A DNA stretch of 64,000 bases from Strongyloides papillosus (GCA_005656395.1 SRSI01000046.1:1-64000); one strand, 5' to 3'; positions 18,271 through 30,706 are shown, counted from the first letter of the stretch. Translations and numbers: made by a program. The notes: a model not told the origin generated them from the sequence alone.

Positions 18271-20124
18271 TTAATGTGAAATCTTCTTAATGTCCGTTAA
18301 ACTTCTCCAAGTTTTATTGATAAGAGCTTGGTGATCATTTGACTTGTTCACCTTCATTAAAGCGTATTTTGGTCCAAGTTTACTAACTGGTCCGACCTTC
18401 TTAACTAAAACTTCTTCTCCTTCTTTAACTTTTAACTTGTTCTTCAGCTTTGGTTTGTTTGGTACTTCTCTAGTATATAAAATCCCAAAATGACAATCCA
18501 TAGGAGAACATTTTGTAGCTGAATGTGGTGTAAGATTATACTCCTTAGTTATTTGTTTGATAATTTCAGCACATTTCATATTCGGAGCATCCATTCTTTT
18601 CTTACTATAAGCTTCTTCAACCCATCTTATTATTCTCTCTACATTTGCCATACCAGTTGAATGGTAAGCACTTTTGAAATTCAATTTGATACCATTTTCA
18701 CCTCTAGCTTTTGCTAACATTTTAGATTCTTTACTAGTCCAATATTTTGCATTATCAAGACGGAGAGCTTTCGGATACTTGCTATATCTAAAACAATTGT
18801 CAATAGCATCCCACAAACATGACGTTGAAGTTTCTCTAATTTTCTCAGCATACAAGAAACGACTAAACAAATCCATTCCAACTAATAATAAAACTTTCTT
18901 CTTTTCATCTTTTAAAGGCTCACAAACATCAAATGCTACCTCATCAAGCGGATTTTCAGCTTCTGTACGTTGGACAAATGATCTTCTATGATTTGTATTC
19001 CTCAATTGACAGTGTAAACAGCTCTTAGTAATATCTTTGATAATTTTATTTTCATCAGGATGGTAAGCAATGTTCATCAATCTCGTTCTCATTTTTGGAT
19101 ATGCAAAGTGTGCAATATCATGTAATCGGTTTACTATACTCGTAAATTCTTCTCTAGATTTCTCTGGTACAAATATATCATCTTGTTTTCTCCAGATACC
19201 TTTTCTTTCTTTTAAATCTATATTCATTTCATCATTTTCAGTTGTTTCAAATTCAAAATTTTCTAAACTACTATTCTCTCCCACCTCAGTAAAAGCCAAC
19301 TTATCTTGATCAGGTTTCTCCTCCTCAAGAATCTCCTCCATGGTAACAGGAAACTTCCGAGGTCTACCTCTTCCTCGCTTTACTACAACAGTAACTGGTG
19401 GTGATTGTGTAACATTTTCATTATTTCTCATAACATTTTGTTTCTTTAAAGAACTTCTTGTAATAACAGCATTATTCAAAACCGTACAAGATTCACTAGA
19501 TGGAATTTCTCCCATTTTATCATCTGGATTAAACGTACCCTCCAATAAACAATCTTCAACAACAGATTCTTCCAAAATATTTGTTGGACGACTCAACAAA
19601 TCTGCCAACCAATTTTCACATCCTTTGATATGTATAAATTCAATATTATATAAACTAAGTTCTACTAACCATGAATTTTCTTGAGCACTTAAAGTTACAC
19701 CTTGACGTCCTTTAGTCAATGCACCAACTAACGGCATATTATCAACGTACCATTTTGGTCTGATTTTATGGAGACCTAACAAACGTGTTTTAAGTTTCCT
19801 ACTCATCCAAATAATAGCTTTCAATTCACAATAGAAACTTGAACGATGAATTTTGTAACCATCAATACGTCCACTACAATACATAATAGGAAGTTTATTA
19901 TTGTTAACAATTTGAAATACCACTCCTCCTACATGATTTAAACTAGAATCAGAATAAATTTCTAATGCAGCATCTTTAATTTCATGAAACAATACAGCTT
20001 TAGCAAAATCCTGTTTAACTTGTTCAAACGATTTCATACATTCATCATCAAATTTAAAATATGATTTATTACCCTTCTTTTCCTCCAATTTAGAAATTCT
20101 TACAATCTCTCTCAATGGTTTCAA
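18271..20124 (-). CDS. element B pol part 2: RNase H, AT-hook linker, integrase
   Basis: 617 codons. The RNase H has a D-E-D-D set: D59 (YSDSS), E100 (FYCELKA), D128 (WYVDNM) and D175 (NWLADLLSR). A charged linker of about 150 residues follows, with an AT-hook, KRGRGRPRK (about 249-257). The integrase has a zinc site (H335, H339, C369, C372) and a triad D399, D457, E496. All catalytic residues appear present. The ATG at 20122-20124 lies just past the upstream frameshift and is probably not a natural start; the N-terminal residues continue the RT-RNase H connection of the upstream ORF. Confidence 0.93.
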   Translation of the reverse strand: MKPLREIVRISKLEEKKGNKSYFKFDDECMKSFEQVKQDFAKAVLFHEIKDAALEIYSDSSLNHVGGVVFQIVNNNKLPIMYCSGRIDGYKIHRSSFYCELKAIIWMSRKLKTRLLGLHKIRPKWYVDNMPLVGALTKGRQGVTLSAQENSWLVELSLYNIEFIHIKGCENWLADLLSRPTNILEESVVEDCLLEGTFNPDDKMGEIPSSESCTVLNNAVITRSSLKKQNVMRNNENVTQSPPVTVVVKRGRGRPRKFPVTMEEILEEEKPDQDKLAFTEVGENSSLENFEFETTENDEMNIDLKERKGIWRKQDDIFVPEKSREEFTSIVNRLHDIAHFAYPKMRTRLMNIAYHPDENKIIKDITKSCLHCQLRNTNHRRSFVQRTEAENPLDEVAFDVCEPLKDEKKKVLLLVGMDLFSRFLYAEKIRETSTSCLWDAIDNCFRYSKYPKALRLDNAKYWTSKESKMLAKARGENGIKLNFKSAYHSTGMANVERIIRWVEEAYSKKRMDAPNMKCAEIIKQITKEYNLTPHSATKCSPMDCHFGILYTREVPNKPKLKNKLKVKEGEEVLVKKVGPVSKLGPKYALMKVNKSNDHQALINKTWRSLTDIKKISH

Positions 20125-22673
20125 TACACATACTTGATTTGGAAAGTACTTAAATAATAACCCAAAATTCCTAAAAACTTTTTCACATTGCGACAGTCAG
20201 ATGGAACTTTCCATGATGAAATAATCTTCTTAGCTTCAACACTTGGTGTAACAGAATTATTTCTTCCATGAAGTTCATGACCTAACATTTTTACTGTCTC
20301 TCTAGCTAAAGTGGATTTTCTAATATTAACCTTAAGATTCAAACTTTTCAATGTCTTAAACAAAACAATCAATGCATCAATATGATTTTCATACGTTACA
20401 GAACTTAACAAAGAATCATCTATATACCAATTTAAAGAACTTCCTGGGATATCAAAATTTAAAAAAGCCCTTCTCAAAACATCAGTTAAAAGTGCTGGAC
20501 TGTTCTTGTAACCTTGTGGTAATCTCAATAACGTTAAAACTCTACCCATAAATCTTAACCCGAATAACTTTTGCTTACATTCTGGAATTGGAAATTGATA
20601 AAAACTTTGTGATAGATCAATACTACTAAATATCTTTGGTGTGGTTTCACGAGAATCATAAGTTTTGTAAATAATATCTTCAACTGATTCACTGCAAAAT
20701 GGAATCGGAATAGTAATCTTATTCAAATCTCTAAGATCAATTACAATTCTAAAAGACTTCAAAATAGTTTCACGATCATTCATCAAGTCATCTGGTATTT
20801 CACATTTTTGTACAAGCAAAACATTACTAACAAACGTTGGAGTTATATCTTCACAAGCTATATTTGATTTAACAAGTTCATCTAAAAGAATAAATCCTAC
20901 ATTAACAAGATGTCTTGGAGTCTTATAAGCCTTGGTATTAACATCAAATAATTTTTCTTCATAAATTCTAAAACCTTCTTCATTTGGAGTCAAATTACAT
21001 AAACCAATATCATAGGCATTCTTAGAAAATAAGCTTCTAACATCAGGCATTTTCTTCTCTATATCACATATAACAGCTTTATTAATAAAATCCATTTCTA
21101 ACTTATTCATTTGCTGTTGAACCATAACCTTACAACATTTAACTAATTTTACTTTATTATTACCATCAACTTCTCCCTTAAGTATAGCACAGTTAACGAT
21201 ATCTTTGACATAATCTTTTAAAGTAACTCCTAAAATAATATCTAAATTCGTATCCATACAAGCATCATCAATAATAATAGCATTTGTCATAATTGCCTTT
21301 TCATTACCAATCGAAAGTTCCAAAGTAATTTCACCTTTGACAATAACCTGTTCATTAGAAAAGAAACCCTTTATCTTAAAATTAGAGCGACAAACCAAAG
21401 AATCTAACTTCAACTGTTTAACAATTTCATCCCTTACAATAGTAGCTTGACTTCCACTATCAATCATTCCTAAAATTGTATGAACTTCATTATCAGAACC
21501 ACGTAGATTAACTTCAGTGTAAATCAAATCAGATACAGCAGGATAAGCCGAATTAATTTCTTCCCATTCAGCTGGAGTAGGTTCATGAAACTTAATTTTT
21601 CTTTTCTCATTAACAGCACCAATACCATTTGCACTAACTGTAATACTATTACTTGAAGTAGATCTATTGTTCAATTTAGGGCAAGTTGTTTTCTTGTGAC
21701 CTTCTTCCTTACAATGATAACAGACAAGTTTGACAGTTGGATTACGTTTCTTAGAATCAACGTTCACTACACGATTATCAGAAATTTCTCCTTTCCAAGA
21801 TGGACGATTTGGTCTATTTTTGTTTCTACCATTTTCTCTGAATTCTCTTCTTTCCTGATATTGAATGTTCCAAATAGCTACATCTCTAATTAAGTGAATA
21901 GCCTTATCGTAATCCTTAATGGTACTTCTATCATACAACCAGTCATTGCTCATGATACTTCTTCGTACTTCGCGTTGTTGTTCAAAGTCAATTTTCTTTT
22001 CATCACTCATAGGCATAGAATCTTTTACCAGTTTTATCAATTCCAAGAATTTGGTTTCAACATTTCCATGATCTCTTAAGTCTAGCTTGAACGTACACAA
22101 CTTAGCTTCAGCAGATCTTGCAGATTCATGACTATCAAACCGTTCTCTTAATTTTCTACAAATTTCAGCAAATGATTCATTCTCAATTTTCTCGACAAAA
22201 TCAGCAGCTTCATCTCCCAGAAAAAGTGAAAGCGTGGTCTTCTTCTCATCCTCATCGATGATCTTACTTAACTTGACCGCTGCTTCAAATCGACGGAGCC
22301 ATTTGTCAATACTAACCTTCGTGTCCTTATAGATTTCTATGTTCCGAAAATAGTCAACCATGTTCTTAGCCTTAACTTGGGTCTCAGTAGAAGTGATTGT
22401 TAGTTGATTCACCTTCTCTACTACCTTCTCAATTGACTTTAATGATTCACCTGAAGCTTCTGGAATCTCCTTTCCTTTATCAGATAAAATTGAATCAAAT
22501 CTAGCTAGTCTTTTCTTAGCTCTTTCCTTTCTTAACAATTTCTGCTTCTCTCTCTTGAGTTCTCTAGCTTCAGTTGATAAATTCCACAAAGCAATTCCTT
22601 CGCTGTAGTCTTCACGTAATGAAAATTCTTCGCTAAAACCGTCACGCGATGAAATTTCTTCACTATCACTCAT
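20121..22673 (-). CDS. element B gag, protease and reverse transcriptase
   Basis: 850 codons from the ATG at 22673, about 254 nt inside the 5' LTR. The N-terminus is acidic and then lysine/arginine-rich, followed by a gag core. The zinc knuckle is [14 protein letters not shown] (C318, C321, H326, C331). Protease: MIDSGSQAT (D405). Reverse transcriptase: SSIDLSQSF (D686) and WYIDD (750-753). The frame ends within the GILGYY motif that leads to RNase H, where a one-base deletion near 20148 shifts to the frame of the next ORF. Gag and pol are fused in one frame, as in several animal gypsy elements. Confidence 0.94.
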   Translation of the reverse strand: MSDSEEISSRDGFSEEFSLREDYSEGIALWNLSTEARELKREKQKLLRKERAKKRLARFDSILSDKGKEIPEASGESLKSIEKVVEKVNQLTITSTETQVKAKNMVDYFRNIEIYKDTKVSIDKWLRRFEAAVKLSKIIDEDEKKTTLSLFLGDEAADFVEKIENESFAEICRKLRERFDSHESARSAEAKLCTFKLDLRDHGNVETKFLELIKLVKDSMPMSDEKKIDFEQQREVRRSIMSNDWLYDRSTIKDYDKAIHLIRDVAIWNIQYQERREFRENGRNKNRPNRPSWKGEISDNRVVNVDSKKRNPTVKLVCYHCKEEGHKKTTCPKLNNRSTSSNSITVSANGIGAVNEKRKIKFHEPTPAEWEEINSAYPAVSDLIYTEVNLRGSDNEVHTILGMIDSGSQATIVRDEIVKQLKLDSLVCRSNFKIKGFFSNEQVIVKGEITLELSIGNEKAIMTNAIIIDDACMDTNLDIILGVTLKDYVKDIVNCAILKGEVDGNNKVKLVKCCKVMVQQQMNKLEMDFINKAVICDIEKKMPDVRSLFSKNAYDIGLCNLTPNEEGFRIYEEKLFDVNTKAYKTPRHLVNVGFILLDELVKSNIACEDITPTFVSNVLLVQKCEIPDDLMNDRETILKSFRIVIDLRDLNKITIPIPFCSESVEDIIYKTYDSRETTPKIFSSIDLSQSFYQFPIPECKQKLFGLRFMGRVLTLLRLPQGYKNSPALLTDVLRRAFLNFDIPGSSLNWYIDDSLLSSVTYENHIDALIVLFKTLKSLNLKVNIRKSTLARETVKMLGHELHGRNNSVTPSVEAKKIISSWKVPSDCRNVKKFLGILGYYLSTFQIKYVY

Positions 22674-22927
22674 CTAAGATACACCAAACACAAAGATCTT
22701 TACAAGTCCACGTATAGTCCACGTCCTAATGTAAATCTAAATAACCGATAAGAACTTCCTTCTTACAAGATAACTTCTTTAACTTCTTGACTTATTAGTA
22801 CTTCCAGTAAAGTACGCTCCTTAAGATCCAGACAGTTAAAGATTCCAAATACCTAAATTCTTGATCAACAATAACAAGCAATTTAGTTCCACTGATAAGC
22901 AATCAGCAAGTTTATTTTACTATACAA

Positions 22928-23107
22928 AAGTAAATTTTAATTTATTGGTTCCAAACTATAAAAGAACAATTAAATAGACATAAAAATATTATTAATAAGA
23001 CATATAAAAATTAATTTAACGTATAAATGACATAATATTCATAATTGTTCCTTCTTGATCAGTGAACCATTCCTGATCAAACATTCGTCATGAGATTGTT
23101 CTTTACT
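22928..23107 (-). repeat. 5' LTR of element B
   Basis: 180 bp, identical by eye to the 3' LTR. No convincing tRNA primer site was recognised next to it. Confidence 0.9.
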
Positions 23108-23111
23108 TGTA

Positions 23112-23245
23112 CATATATATAAATGATACTAGCCCGCTAGGCTAGTATACATACATACTTGTGATACTAGCCCCCACAAAAAATAAGGCCAGTGTACATT
23201 TTTTACGTACACTAGCCTTCACAAAAATAAGGCCAGTATACATAT
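23112..23245. repeat. cluster of 'ctagccta/ggctagtgtac' motifs
   Basis: Several direct and inverted copies of GTACACTAGCC-like motifs in about 130 bp (ggctagtatac, gatactagccc, ggccagtgtac, gtacactagcct, ggccagtatac). With 17990-18025, this was one block before element B inserted. Similar clusters lie at 37497-37545 and 55285-55372. Confidence 0.6.
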
Positions 23246-23529
23246 ATTTCTATTAGTTAATTAATTATCTCATTTTCATGTATAAGTGATAAAATCTTTT
23301 CTTTTCACTACACTTTATTACTTTAGTTATCAAATACAAAAAAAAATTGTAGATTATAAACAATTGATATATAGATTCTTCACTATCTGTGTGAAAATCA
23401 TGTTTAACAAACTCTGTGTTTTATAAATTTATTATAGTCTAATTTTATATAACTGTAAATAAAATATTGTCTTTTCTTTGTAGTAAAATTAATTCAATAT
23501 TTCAATTTATTTTTTTTTGAAATTTTAGA

Positions 23530-24620
23530 ATGACCACTAAGGACTAGGAAACAAATTCAACACTAGAAAGGCCAAACAATTCTGTAACTCTTTTGACAAG
23601 CAATGAAGCCAAGCAAGAACTAGGAACAATGATAGAAGATGTTCCAGTAAAATCAAGGGTCGAATTAAGGTATGTTTGACAATAAATTTATTATATATTG
23701 TTAACGTTTAAGAACTTACAAAATTCGCTGGATTGTATTACTTTCTGTAGCTATGGCAAATCCTACAAATACCTATAATTGGATTTGTTCTGAATCAATT
23801 AGTACCATAACAAATCAGTATTATGGAAATAATACACTGATGCTGTACTGTCAGGAATTTTTATTGCTACTACTATACCATTTGAATTGATTGCTATACC
23901 TTTATCAGATAAAGTAGGACTAAAAAATTCAATTTGGATAGCAAATGGATGTAATGGTATTGGAAGTCTTATTAGAATTGTTTCATATTTTATGGGAGAA
24001 CACAAAGCTTACAGTGTATATTTTGGTACTGCACTAGGAGCAAATGCATACCCATGGATTGTGTTTACACCACTTAAAGTTTCTTCTGTCTGGTTTCCAT
24101 CAAATCAACGTAATCTTGAAACAACAATCGGTATTATGGCTAATCCATTAGGAGTTATGTTTGTTAATATTGTTTCACTAGCAATTGTCTCTTCACCTGA
24201 AGATTTAAAGTTGACAATATTTATTGATGGAATACCGGCAGTCATCGGAATGATAATAACATTTGTCTTTGTTCGCAGAAATGCCCCATTGTTCCCATCT
24301 TCTGCTATCTCAGTCAAAAAAGAAATGCCATATTGGAAGGGAATGAAATAGACATTTACAAATATCCAATACCTCATTATTGTTTTTATTCTAGGAGGTG
24401 GTATTGAAATGTTTAATACTTCATACATAAAAATTAACGATATTCTTTGTTCAAGTGAATACAAATCGTCATTCTCCGGAGCATGTGCTGAATTAGTGGT
24501 CGTTGATGGAGTTTTGGATCTGTGGCATCTGGAATATTTGTTGATAGAACAAAGAAGTTTGCACTTACAATGAAATTCTCAATTTTTAAATCAGTAATTG
24601 CAAAAATTTTAGATGAATGA
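23530..24620 (+). pseudogene. FLVCR-like major-facilitator transporter, decayed
   Basis: A remnant of a 12-TM transporter of the FLVCR/MFS group (heme or choline export in animal relatives, plasma or organelle membrane). Exon 1 starts at the ATG 23530 and meets a TAG at 23545. A 43-bp intron (23670-23712, gtatgt...ttaag) follows. Exon 2 begins RWIVLLSVAMANPTNTYNW, typical of the first FLVCR helix. A frameshift near 23846 precedes IPLSDKVGLKNSIWIANG and later WFPSNQRNLETTIGIMANPLG, the family's loop signature. A TAG at 24348 and another frameshift near 24510 precede FVDRTKKFAL-like coding. At least four disabling changes; the C-terminal half is missing. Confidence 0.85.
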
Positions 24621-24639
24621 CACTTTTCAAAAAATAGCA

Positions 24640-25865
24640 AATACAACTACTTAATAATATATTTAAAAATATCTTCTACAATTGAAAATTTATCATTAAC
24701 AAGGAAGGAATCAACTAATGGTCAAAGTGTATCACTAAACTACTATATAAAAAAAATTTGAGGAAACGGAAGATCAAACAATAAAAGTACAAATTCTTCA
24801 AAAATCTCTCAATGAATGTGGCAAAGATGAGTTGTGTGAATATTTTGAGAAACATTTTAAACTGGATGATTCATTTACATATCTAGCTATAATATAAACA
24901 CAATAAATATAACAACAGTAAGAAATTGTATCCTAGTTACATATAATATTGTTGAAGCCAAGCAAATATAAGGTCTTGTTATGAATTTCTAGAATATTTG
25001 TATAAGTATTTTGATGATAATGTGTATGAGAATGCTCTCATGTCATTAGTTAAAGTACCATCACCTGATGTGTATTTAGATTTGTTGGATTTGCTTGCTG
25101 ATGGAAACTATCATACAGATATTGGAGAGATTTTAATTTGTTTTTTGTTTAAAATTTTAACGAGAATTAAGAAGATTGTTTCACGGGAATGTGGGGAGAA
25201 ATTGAGAATAATTTACGATATGTATAATGATTAATCATTTGATATTAAGAAGATTAATGAGATATATGAAAAGTTCTTGAGAGATAGAAAGACTTCACGT
25301 GTATTAAAATTCTCTAAAAATGCAATTATTGTTGGTAGTTGTAAATTTATGCCATTCTTGATTTGGGATGAGAAGTTTGAGGAGTATTCAGAATTATAGA
25401 TATTAATAGAAATGTAATTTTTGGAATAAATTTGAGTATGAAAAATAAAATCTTCTTTGCTGTAGGATTTGTTTATGAATAGTTATATTTCGATACAAAT
25501 TGTTCTAAGAATAAAGATGATATTTCTCCATTTTAGACTATATCTCATAATAATGAAAGGATTGAAGTCCAAGCTCTCCGAAGAACAAATGATAATCAAA
25601 AGAAAATTCTATTATGCTAAATGATGGAGCTATATATAAAAATAAAAATTCAAGTGGAACATTGGAATATACTTATATATATTTTTTTGGAGAAATTATT
25701 ACGTCTGAAATAAATAAATCATTTAAAGATGAATATATAGTTTCTACTACATATGCTTATGGTGAATTGTTCTATAAACCAAATTGTTTTTTGGATTTAG
25801 ATAATATCGCTAATCCAAAAGCAATTTTGTTTAATAAAGAAAGGATTGAAATTAGGGATCTTTGA
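24640..25865 (+). pseudogene. decayed coding region of unknown family
   Basis: Stretches of coding-like sequence in changing frames: 24998-25234 (leucine-rich, VPSPDVYLDLLDLLADGNYH), a continuation past a TAA at 25232-25234 (FDIKKINEIYEKFLRDRKTS) and 25614-25865 (TYAYGELFYKPNCFLDLDNI). Many stops separate them. I recognise no family. It is probably one decayed gene between the transporter pseudogene and the 7-TM-like ORF. Confidence 0.4.
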
Positions 25866-25872
25866 AGTATAA

Positions 25873-26652
25873 ATGATGGAACGAAAGGAAGTTTCAACAT
25901 TCATAATCTGTAATTGGTATATTTTTGGTGTTATTTTTGCTAAAGGAATTCACACTTTAACATGCATTATAATTCATCATCTCAAGTATATTTTAATTAC
26001 TTCAATCGCTACAATTCCAGCAATTTTTTCTCTATATCGTGTTATGTTAATTGTTTTCAATAAAAAAATATGTATTGACATTAATTGTATACTTTGGTTT
26101 ATACTTAATTTTTCATCATTATTTGAAATTATCCATGTTTTATTTTTAAACTCAGTTATTGTTGAAAGTAGTTTCTGTGGTAAACACATTTTTAGTCAAA
26201 ACAAAATTATTCATTTTATAAGAAAAGCTGTAATATTATTATCGCTTGTTTTTGCACTTATTCTTAACTTTGTGACATTTGATTTTTTTAAAAAACGTAG
26301 TAGGAGAGAACCTGAATTTAACGTTATCAAAAGGGAAAGATTAATTTTAACTAACATAATACTACAAGGTATTTTGTCTATATTATGCCAACCATCAACT
26401 GCAATTCTTAAATATTTAACTCAATCATGTAAGTTTATTTATAACTCCATTGTTTATCAAAAATATATATATTTTTTAGATTTAATAAATATACCAAGTA
26501 TGTATTATTTAATAAGTAATTTTCTTCTTTTTTCACACTTTGGAATAAGTACCTTAATAATAATATTTTTAAAAGATGTTCGTCAAGAGATTTTTGAATC
26601 TTTTAGTGGATATGTTGATCACAAGTTGATTAAAAGTTTTATAAAAATTTAA
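25873..26652 (+). CDS. multi-pass membrane protein, chemoreceptor-like
   Basis: 259 codons from the ATG at 25873. About six or seven hydrophobic segments can be seen (roughly residues 10-30, 36-60, 68-95, 115-140, 158-180, 200-222, 226-246). Basic loops such as FFKKRSRREPEFNVIKRER lie between them, followed by an ILQGILSILCQPSTA segment. The pattern resembles nematode serpentine chemoreceptors, but no diagnostic motif was identified and it could be another 7-TM or transporter fragment. It is somewhat shorter than usual for such receptors (about 300-350 residues), so it may be truncated or have unseen exons. Its neighbours are pseudogenes. Confidence 0.5.
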   Translation: MMERKEVSTFIICNWYIFGVIFAKGIHTLTCIIIHHLKYILITSIATIPAIFSLYRVMLIVFNKKICIDINCILWFILNFSSLFEIIHVLFLNSVIVESSFCGKHIFSQNKIIHFIRKAVILLSLVFALILNFVTFDFFKKRSRREPEFNVIKRERLILTNIILQGILSILCQPSTAILKYLTQSCKFIYNSIVYQKYIYFLDLINIPSMYYLISNFLLFSHFGISTLIIIFLKDVRQEIFESFSGYVDHKLIKSFIKI

Positions 26653-27010
26653 TTATTTATCTTAATAATTACAATTTTGTTTCATTTAAATTTAATGAAT
26701 CCATATTGTTATTTTCACCATTAATTAATAAATTATCTATACATTTACTTCTTTTAAAATACCCTATGATTGTGGTTCACCGGATCTAAAAATGACAAAA
26801 ACAATTGATGATAATAACCTGAGAGTTCCTAATACATATAAAACTGTATTTTAGCTTTCTGGATTTTTAGAGTCTTTTAAGAATGAAACAATGCATAATA
26901 TTTGAAAAACATAATTTCTCGGTTTTTTTACTATCTTTATTTTTCATATGCAAATAAAAGAGAGAAAAATAGATAAATGAAATAATATTACAATGAAGTA
27001 CATATTTAAT
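26653..27010. other. A+T-rich spacer
   Basis: Intergenic DNA between two convergent coding regions. Nothing supported. Confidence 0.6.
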
Positions 27011-28259
27011 TTATAATTTAAGTTTTAAAATTTCCTCAATAACTTTAGTATATAGTTCTTTATGATTTTCTTTAATTTCTAACATTTCCTTAGTTTCTAA
27101 AATCTTTTTGGAATTTTTATCAATCTAAAAAGTTACAATTAATAAAAAAGAAATATCAAAATTACCATTTTAATACAAGCATCCATAAGAAATTGAGCAG
27201 TGAATGTATCAGATACTTTCAACAATTCATAAACATTTAACTCTAATAAATGTAGCTTTATTAATCTATCTTGACACAAAGTGTGTAACAACGTAATGTT
27301 GTATCTATCAGCTAATTGAAGTAAATCAACAAATTCATCACCACTAAGTGTGTCTGGAATTGTACCAGTATACATGAAATTAATCATTAATTGAAGTGTT
27401 GGAATTTCAACCCAATCAATATTTAAAGTATTTTCAATACATTCTTTTGTTTCTTTGTGCTCAACGAGCATGGTACGTAATACAGGACTATGTGCAATAA
27501 GCACTATTTTATGGACATTAAAAGTTTTTCCTTTACAGATAATTTTAAAATCAACTCCACATGAATTTCGGTATAATTCATAGAAACTTGAAGTAAAGCT
27601 AGAATTTTTAAAAACATTATCTATCGGAGTTTCAACAACTTCTTTTTTAATAAAAATTCCTTCATCATATGGCATTATATTGACTTCATATAATACATTA
27701 AGTGCTCCATCTTCGGATAAATATTTTTCCATTTTAGGAATTGGTATTGACACCAAATAATAATGTTTTATTGGTTTTTCTGGATACAAAAGATCTTCAT
27801 TTATGAATACATCTGAATTCCAATCATAAATTACGGGATTATGACTTATGACAACCTATCTACTCATAGTCTTAAATGAAATCTTTTTGTTCTGGGATGT
27901 TGATTTAACTTCCATGAATAAAAGTACATTTGATTTACTTAATAAATCTGTTCCTTTAGGAAGGATGCAAAGACTCCAGTTGATTTCTGGAATAAATTTA
28001 TTTTTAAATGTAGCACATTTTTGATATATTTTTTCTTCGTTCGATAACAAAAACGAACGAAAATTACTGATCTAAAAGTGAAATAGAAATTTACTTCATT
28101 TTATAATAAACTCACTTCCCATCGAAATAATAAATTAATAGGTTTATAACCAGCAGAAGTATTGTATGTAACATTCGACATTAGCAAATATCCGTTATTC
28201 GAGATATTTTCAATCTCGTTGATAATTATATCAACATTCGATTTAGTTGTTTCACTCAT
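27011..28259 (-). pseudogene. MATH-BTB protein gene with one in-frame stop
   Basis: Three exons on the minus strand: 28259-28116, 28071-27166 and 27124-27011. The introns are 44 bp (28072-28115, gtgagt...ttttag) and 41 bp (27125-27165). All phases join, giving 388 codons including the stop. The N-terminal half reads as a MATH domain (LLFRWEISNFRS, WSLCILPKGTD). The C-terminal half is a BTB domain (DFKIICKGKTFNVHKIVLIAHSPVLRTML in outline, then LMINFMYTGTIP, LLQLADRYN) with the start of a BACK region. Such proteins are substrate adaptors for cullin-3 ubiquitin ligases. A single TAG at 27856-27858 interrupts MATH. Everything else is intact, so this is a very young pseudogene or a base error. 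Confidence 0.88.
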
Positions 28260-29766
28260 TTTAAATTCAAATTAGTGTATACATAAATTTAAAAAAAGAA
28301 AAATGATAAAAGATTAGGTAGATGCAATTCCTACAGAATGATAAAAGCATTCATGTATTAGTATTTCGATTTCGAATTATTATAAGAGGTATCATGATTT
28401 TCTAAATTATGATATTATAATACAACTATTAGAATGGATTAAATGGTTATAATATGTTTTTTTGATAATATATGATTTTATTATCTAATAGACCCTTATT
28501 ATATGATATGTTTAAAGTCTTATTAACTTTAATTCTGTTCTACCTATATTTTTACTTTAAAATTAACATTTTTATTATTATATTTATCGTCGTTGAGAAT
28601 TTTAAATGAACGGTGACGATTTAATTTAATTCATCATACTTATTTTTTCTAAAACAATAATGGATATAAGAATAAAGAACAACAACTACATCTTAATGTA
28701 TGACAAAAAGAATAACCATATTTTATGCAAAAATTTATTAATATAGATACAAAAAAAACTATAAACTTTTTAATTTAAATTCTCCATTATATACTTGATA
28801 TTTCCTTAGCAGTAATCTCAATAATACCATGTCTTTTCATTCCATCTTCTGCATTTATCAGATCATCAAAATTTAAACCTCTGGAACAATATGTAATAAA
28901 ATATGTCATAAATTCAAAACTAAACTCTCTTTTATAAAACAGCTGTTTTTTATCTAATGATAAAGAACTTTCTTTCCTTTTCATTCGCTTATAATTCTTA
29001 CACTGCTTTGTTATACCTCATTGATACCAAAATATTTGGATGAGAATGTACATGATTTTACAAGCATTCTTAAGAAAGCTAGTGAGTTTTTATGGCTTTT
29101 TTTTTATGTTTTTTATAGTTTATTGAATCTTTTTAGTAATGATTTTTATGTAAAAATATTGTTTATGTGATTCTTTCAAAATTCAAGACAATATTTTTCT
29201 AGATTATGAAGAACTTTGGTTGATTTTGCTTGTTCAGTGGCTTTTTTTATGCTTACAGACGTATGAAAATTTGTTACTTAACATTTAGAAAGTACTATTC
29301 TTAAATTATAGATAAATCAGCTTGTGTAGACACAAAAATAAATATTTAGAAGCGTTATGGAATAAACCATTAAGTTTTATAATCAAAGTGTATACTTAAA
29401 TTTCTTCAAATTCTCAGAAGATAACATTGTTTTGTATTGTCTGTTTAATTCTTAAATGATAATATTTCCAAGTTAGATGAATCGTAAGGGTAGAAACAGC
29501 AAACTGGAAAATGATCTTTGACCGATCGAAGGAAAAGATATATTCGTTTTATAGTTTTATCATATAAATTACAATAAAATGAATATTATTAAAAATTTTC
29601 TTTGATTAATGTTAAAAATTTGATTGAGATACAATAGAATTATGCTAAACTTTATTGGAAAATAAAGTACATTTAAATTAATTCTATTTATATTCAAATA
29701 TTTATTGTAATTTTTAATCAATAGAAGCAATTTTTTCACAAAAATTATGGTTTTTACTTTTATACA
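28260..29766. other. A+T-rich intergenic DNA
   Basis: No gene supported. A 65-codon minus-strand ORF with an ATG (28787-28984) could be an exon but matches nothing I know and has no clear splice partners. Confidence 0.5.
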
Positions 29767-30706
29767 ATGGAGAAACTACTCAAAGTTCTTTGGATATTGG
29801 CCGTCTATTCAATTCATTTAAGTTCCTGTGGTAACAATGAAAAACCCGATAAACATTTTCAATATTATTAGGACTATAAAACTTATGCTGTGAATTTACC
29901 TAAAAAATATATCGTCAAAATCAATACTGAAAAAATTGCTGTAAAGTGACCATTAGAGAATCGTGTTAAACATAGTGATAACTCTACTATTATATTCAAG
30001 AGACACAGTGAAAATTTAATGGAATCCCTAATTTTAAAAAGTGAAGTAGGAAATAATCATCTATGGAGATTTTACAATATCGAAAAAACTGGAACAAAAG
30101 TAGTTAATTGCCTCAATATTTATAAAAATGATGAGACTAATCTTCTCGTGGAATGGAAACATGGAATTAGCTGTACTAGTACAGGACAAATAAATATAAC
30201 ATGTATAAATAATTTTAATAGCTTCAGCACCGATTTTAAGAGAACGCAATTCCCAGGAAGTATCACATTCAGAACCAAACAACAATTTGAGAAAGAAAGG
30301 AAGAGAGTCGAATTTTAGTATTGTTGATGGTAATGATCTTAATGTTATACGAGGGATGGATGATTTCGATGAAGACTAAAAAACAGATGAGTTAGATGAT
30401 ATACAAAGAAGGGGGAGTTTTTCAGCTTCCGAAACTATATATAATTCAGAAACCACCAGTTTAATATCTGGAACTACCGGCACACAAGACTCAACATCGA
30501 CGCTTCAAGACAAAACAGATACTCAAAAAAAATCGTTTTTGAAACGATTAAAAAGTTTTTGCAAAATTAATCAAAAGCAAATAGAGGTCCACTGTGAATA
30601 TGTTTTTGGCTTTCGTACAGAGAGAACTCAACAAGGAATATGGTTACTTAAAGAAAATCAATCTGACTTTATAAATCCTCAAGGAAGAATGTTCACGAAG
30701 AAATAA
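29767..30706 (+). pseudogene. secreted-protein-like pseudogene
   Basis: The ATG at 29767 starts a plausible signal peptide (MEKLLKVLWILAVYSIHLSSCG). In-frame TAG (29869) and TGA (29947) follow. The same frame then stays open to 30318 and includes a cysteine-containing stretch (CTSTGQINITC). A frameshift near 30300 leads into another coding-like run with an acidic patch, a Ser/Thr-rich region (SLISGTTGTQDSTST) and a basic segment, ending at 30706. No family recognised. At least three disabling changes. Confidence 0.5.

Larger units (their letters stand above)
18026..23107 (-). mobile_element. LTR retrotransposon B (Ty3/gypsy type)
   Basis: 5082 bp on the minus strand, bounded by 180-bp LTRs that read as identical and a 4-bp target duplication TGTA (18022-18025, 23108-23111). 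Removing one TGTA restores a 'ggctagtgtacatat' sequence like other copies of that motif in the window. Gag and pol form one run, broken by a single-base frameshift between RT and RNase H. Identical LTRs mean a very recent insertion. Confidence 0.95.

Noticed and set aside
20140..20160. The ORF overlap in element B as a programmed frameshift
   Set aside because: It falls between RT and RNase H in the middle of a conserved connection, not at a gag-pol boundary, and no slippery heptamer is evident; a deletion is simpler.
23545..27858. Recurrent in-frame TAG codons in otherwise good coding regions, suggesting a reassigned stop codon
   Set aside because: TAA and TGA stops and frameshifts break the same or neighbouring genes, and the intact ORFs (piggyBac transposase, element E) use ordinary stops with no internal TAG. 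Pseudogene decay explains it.
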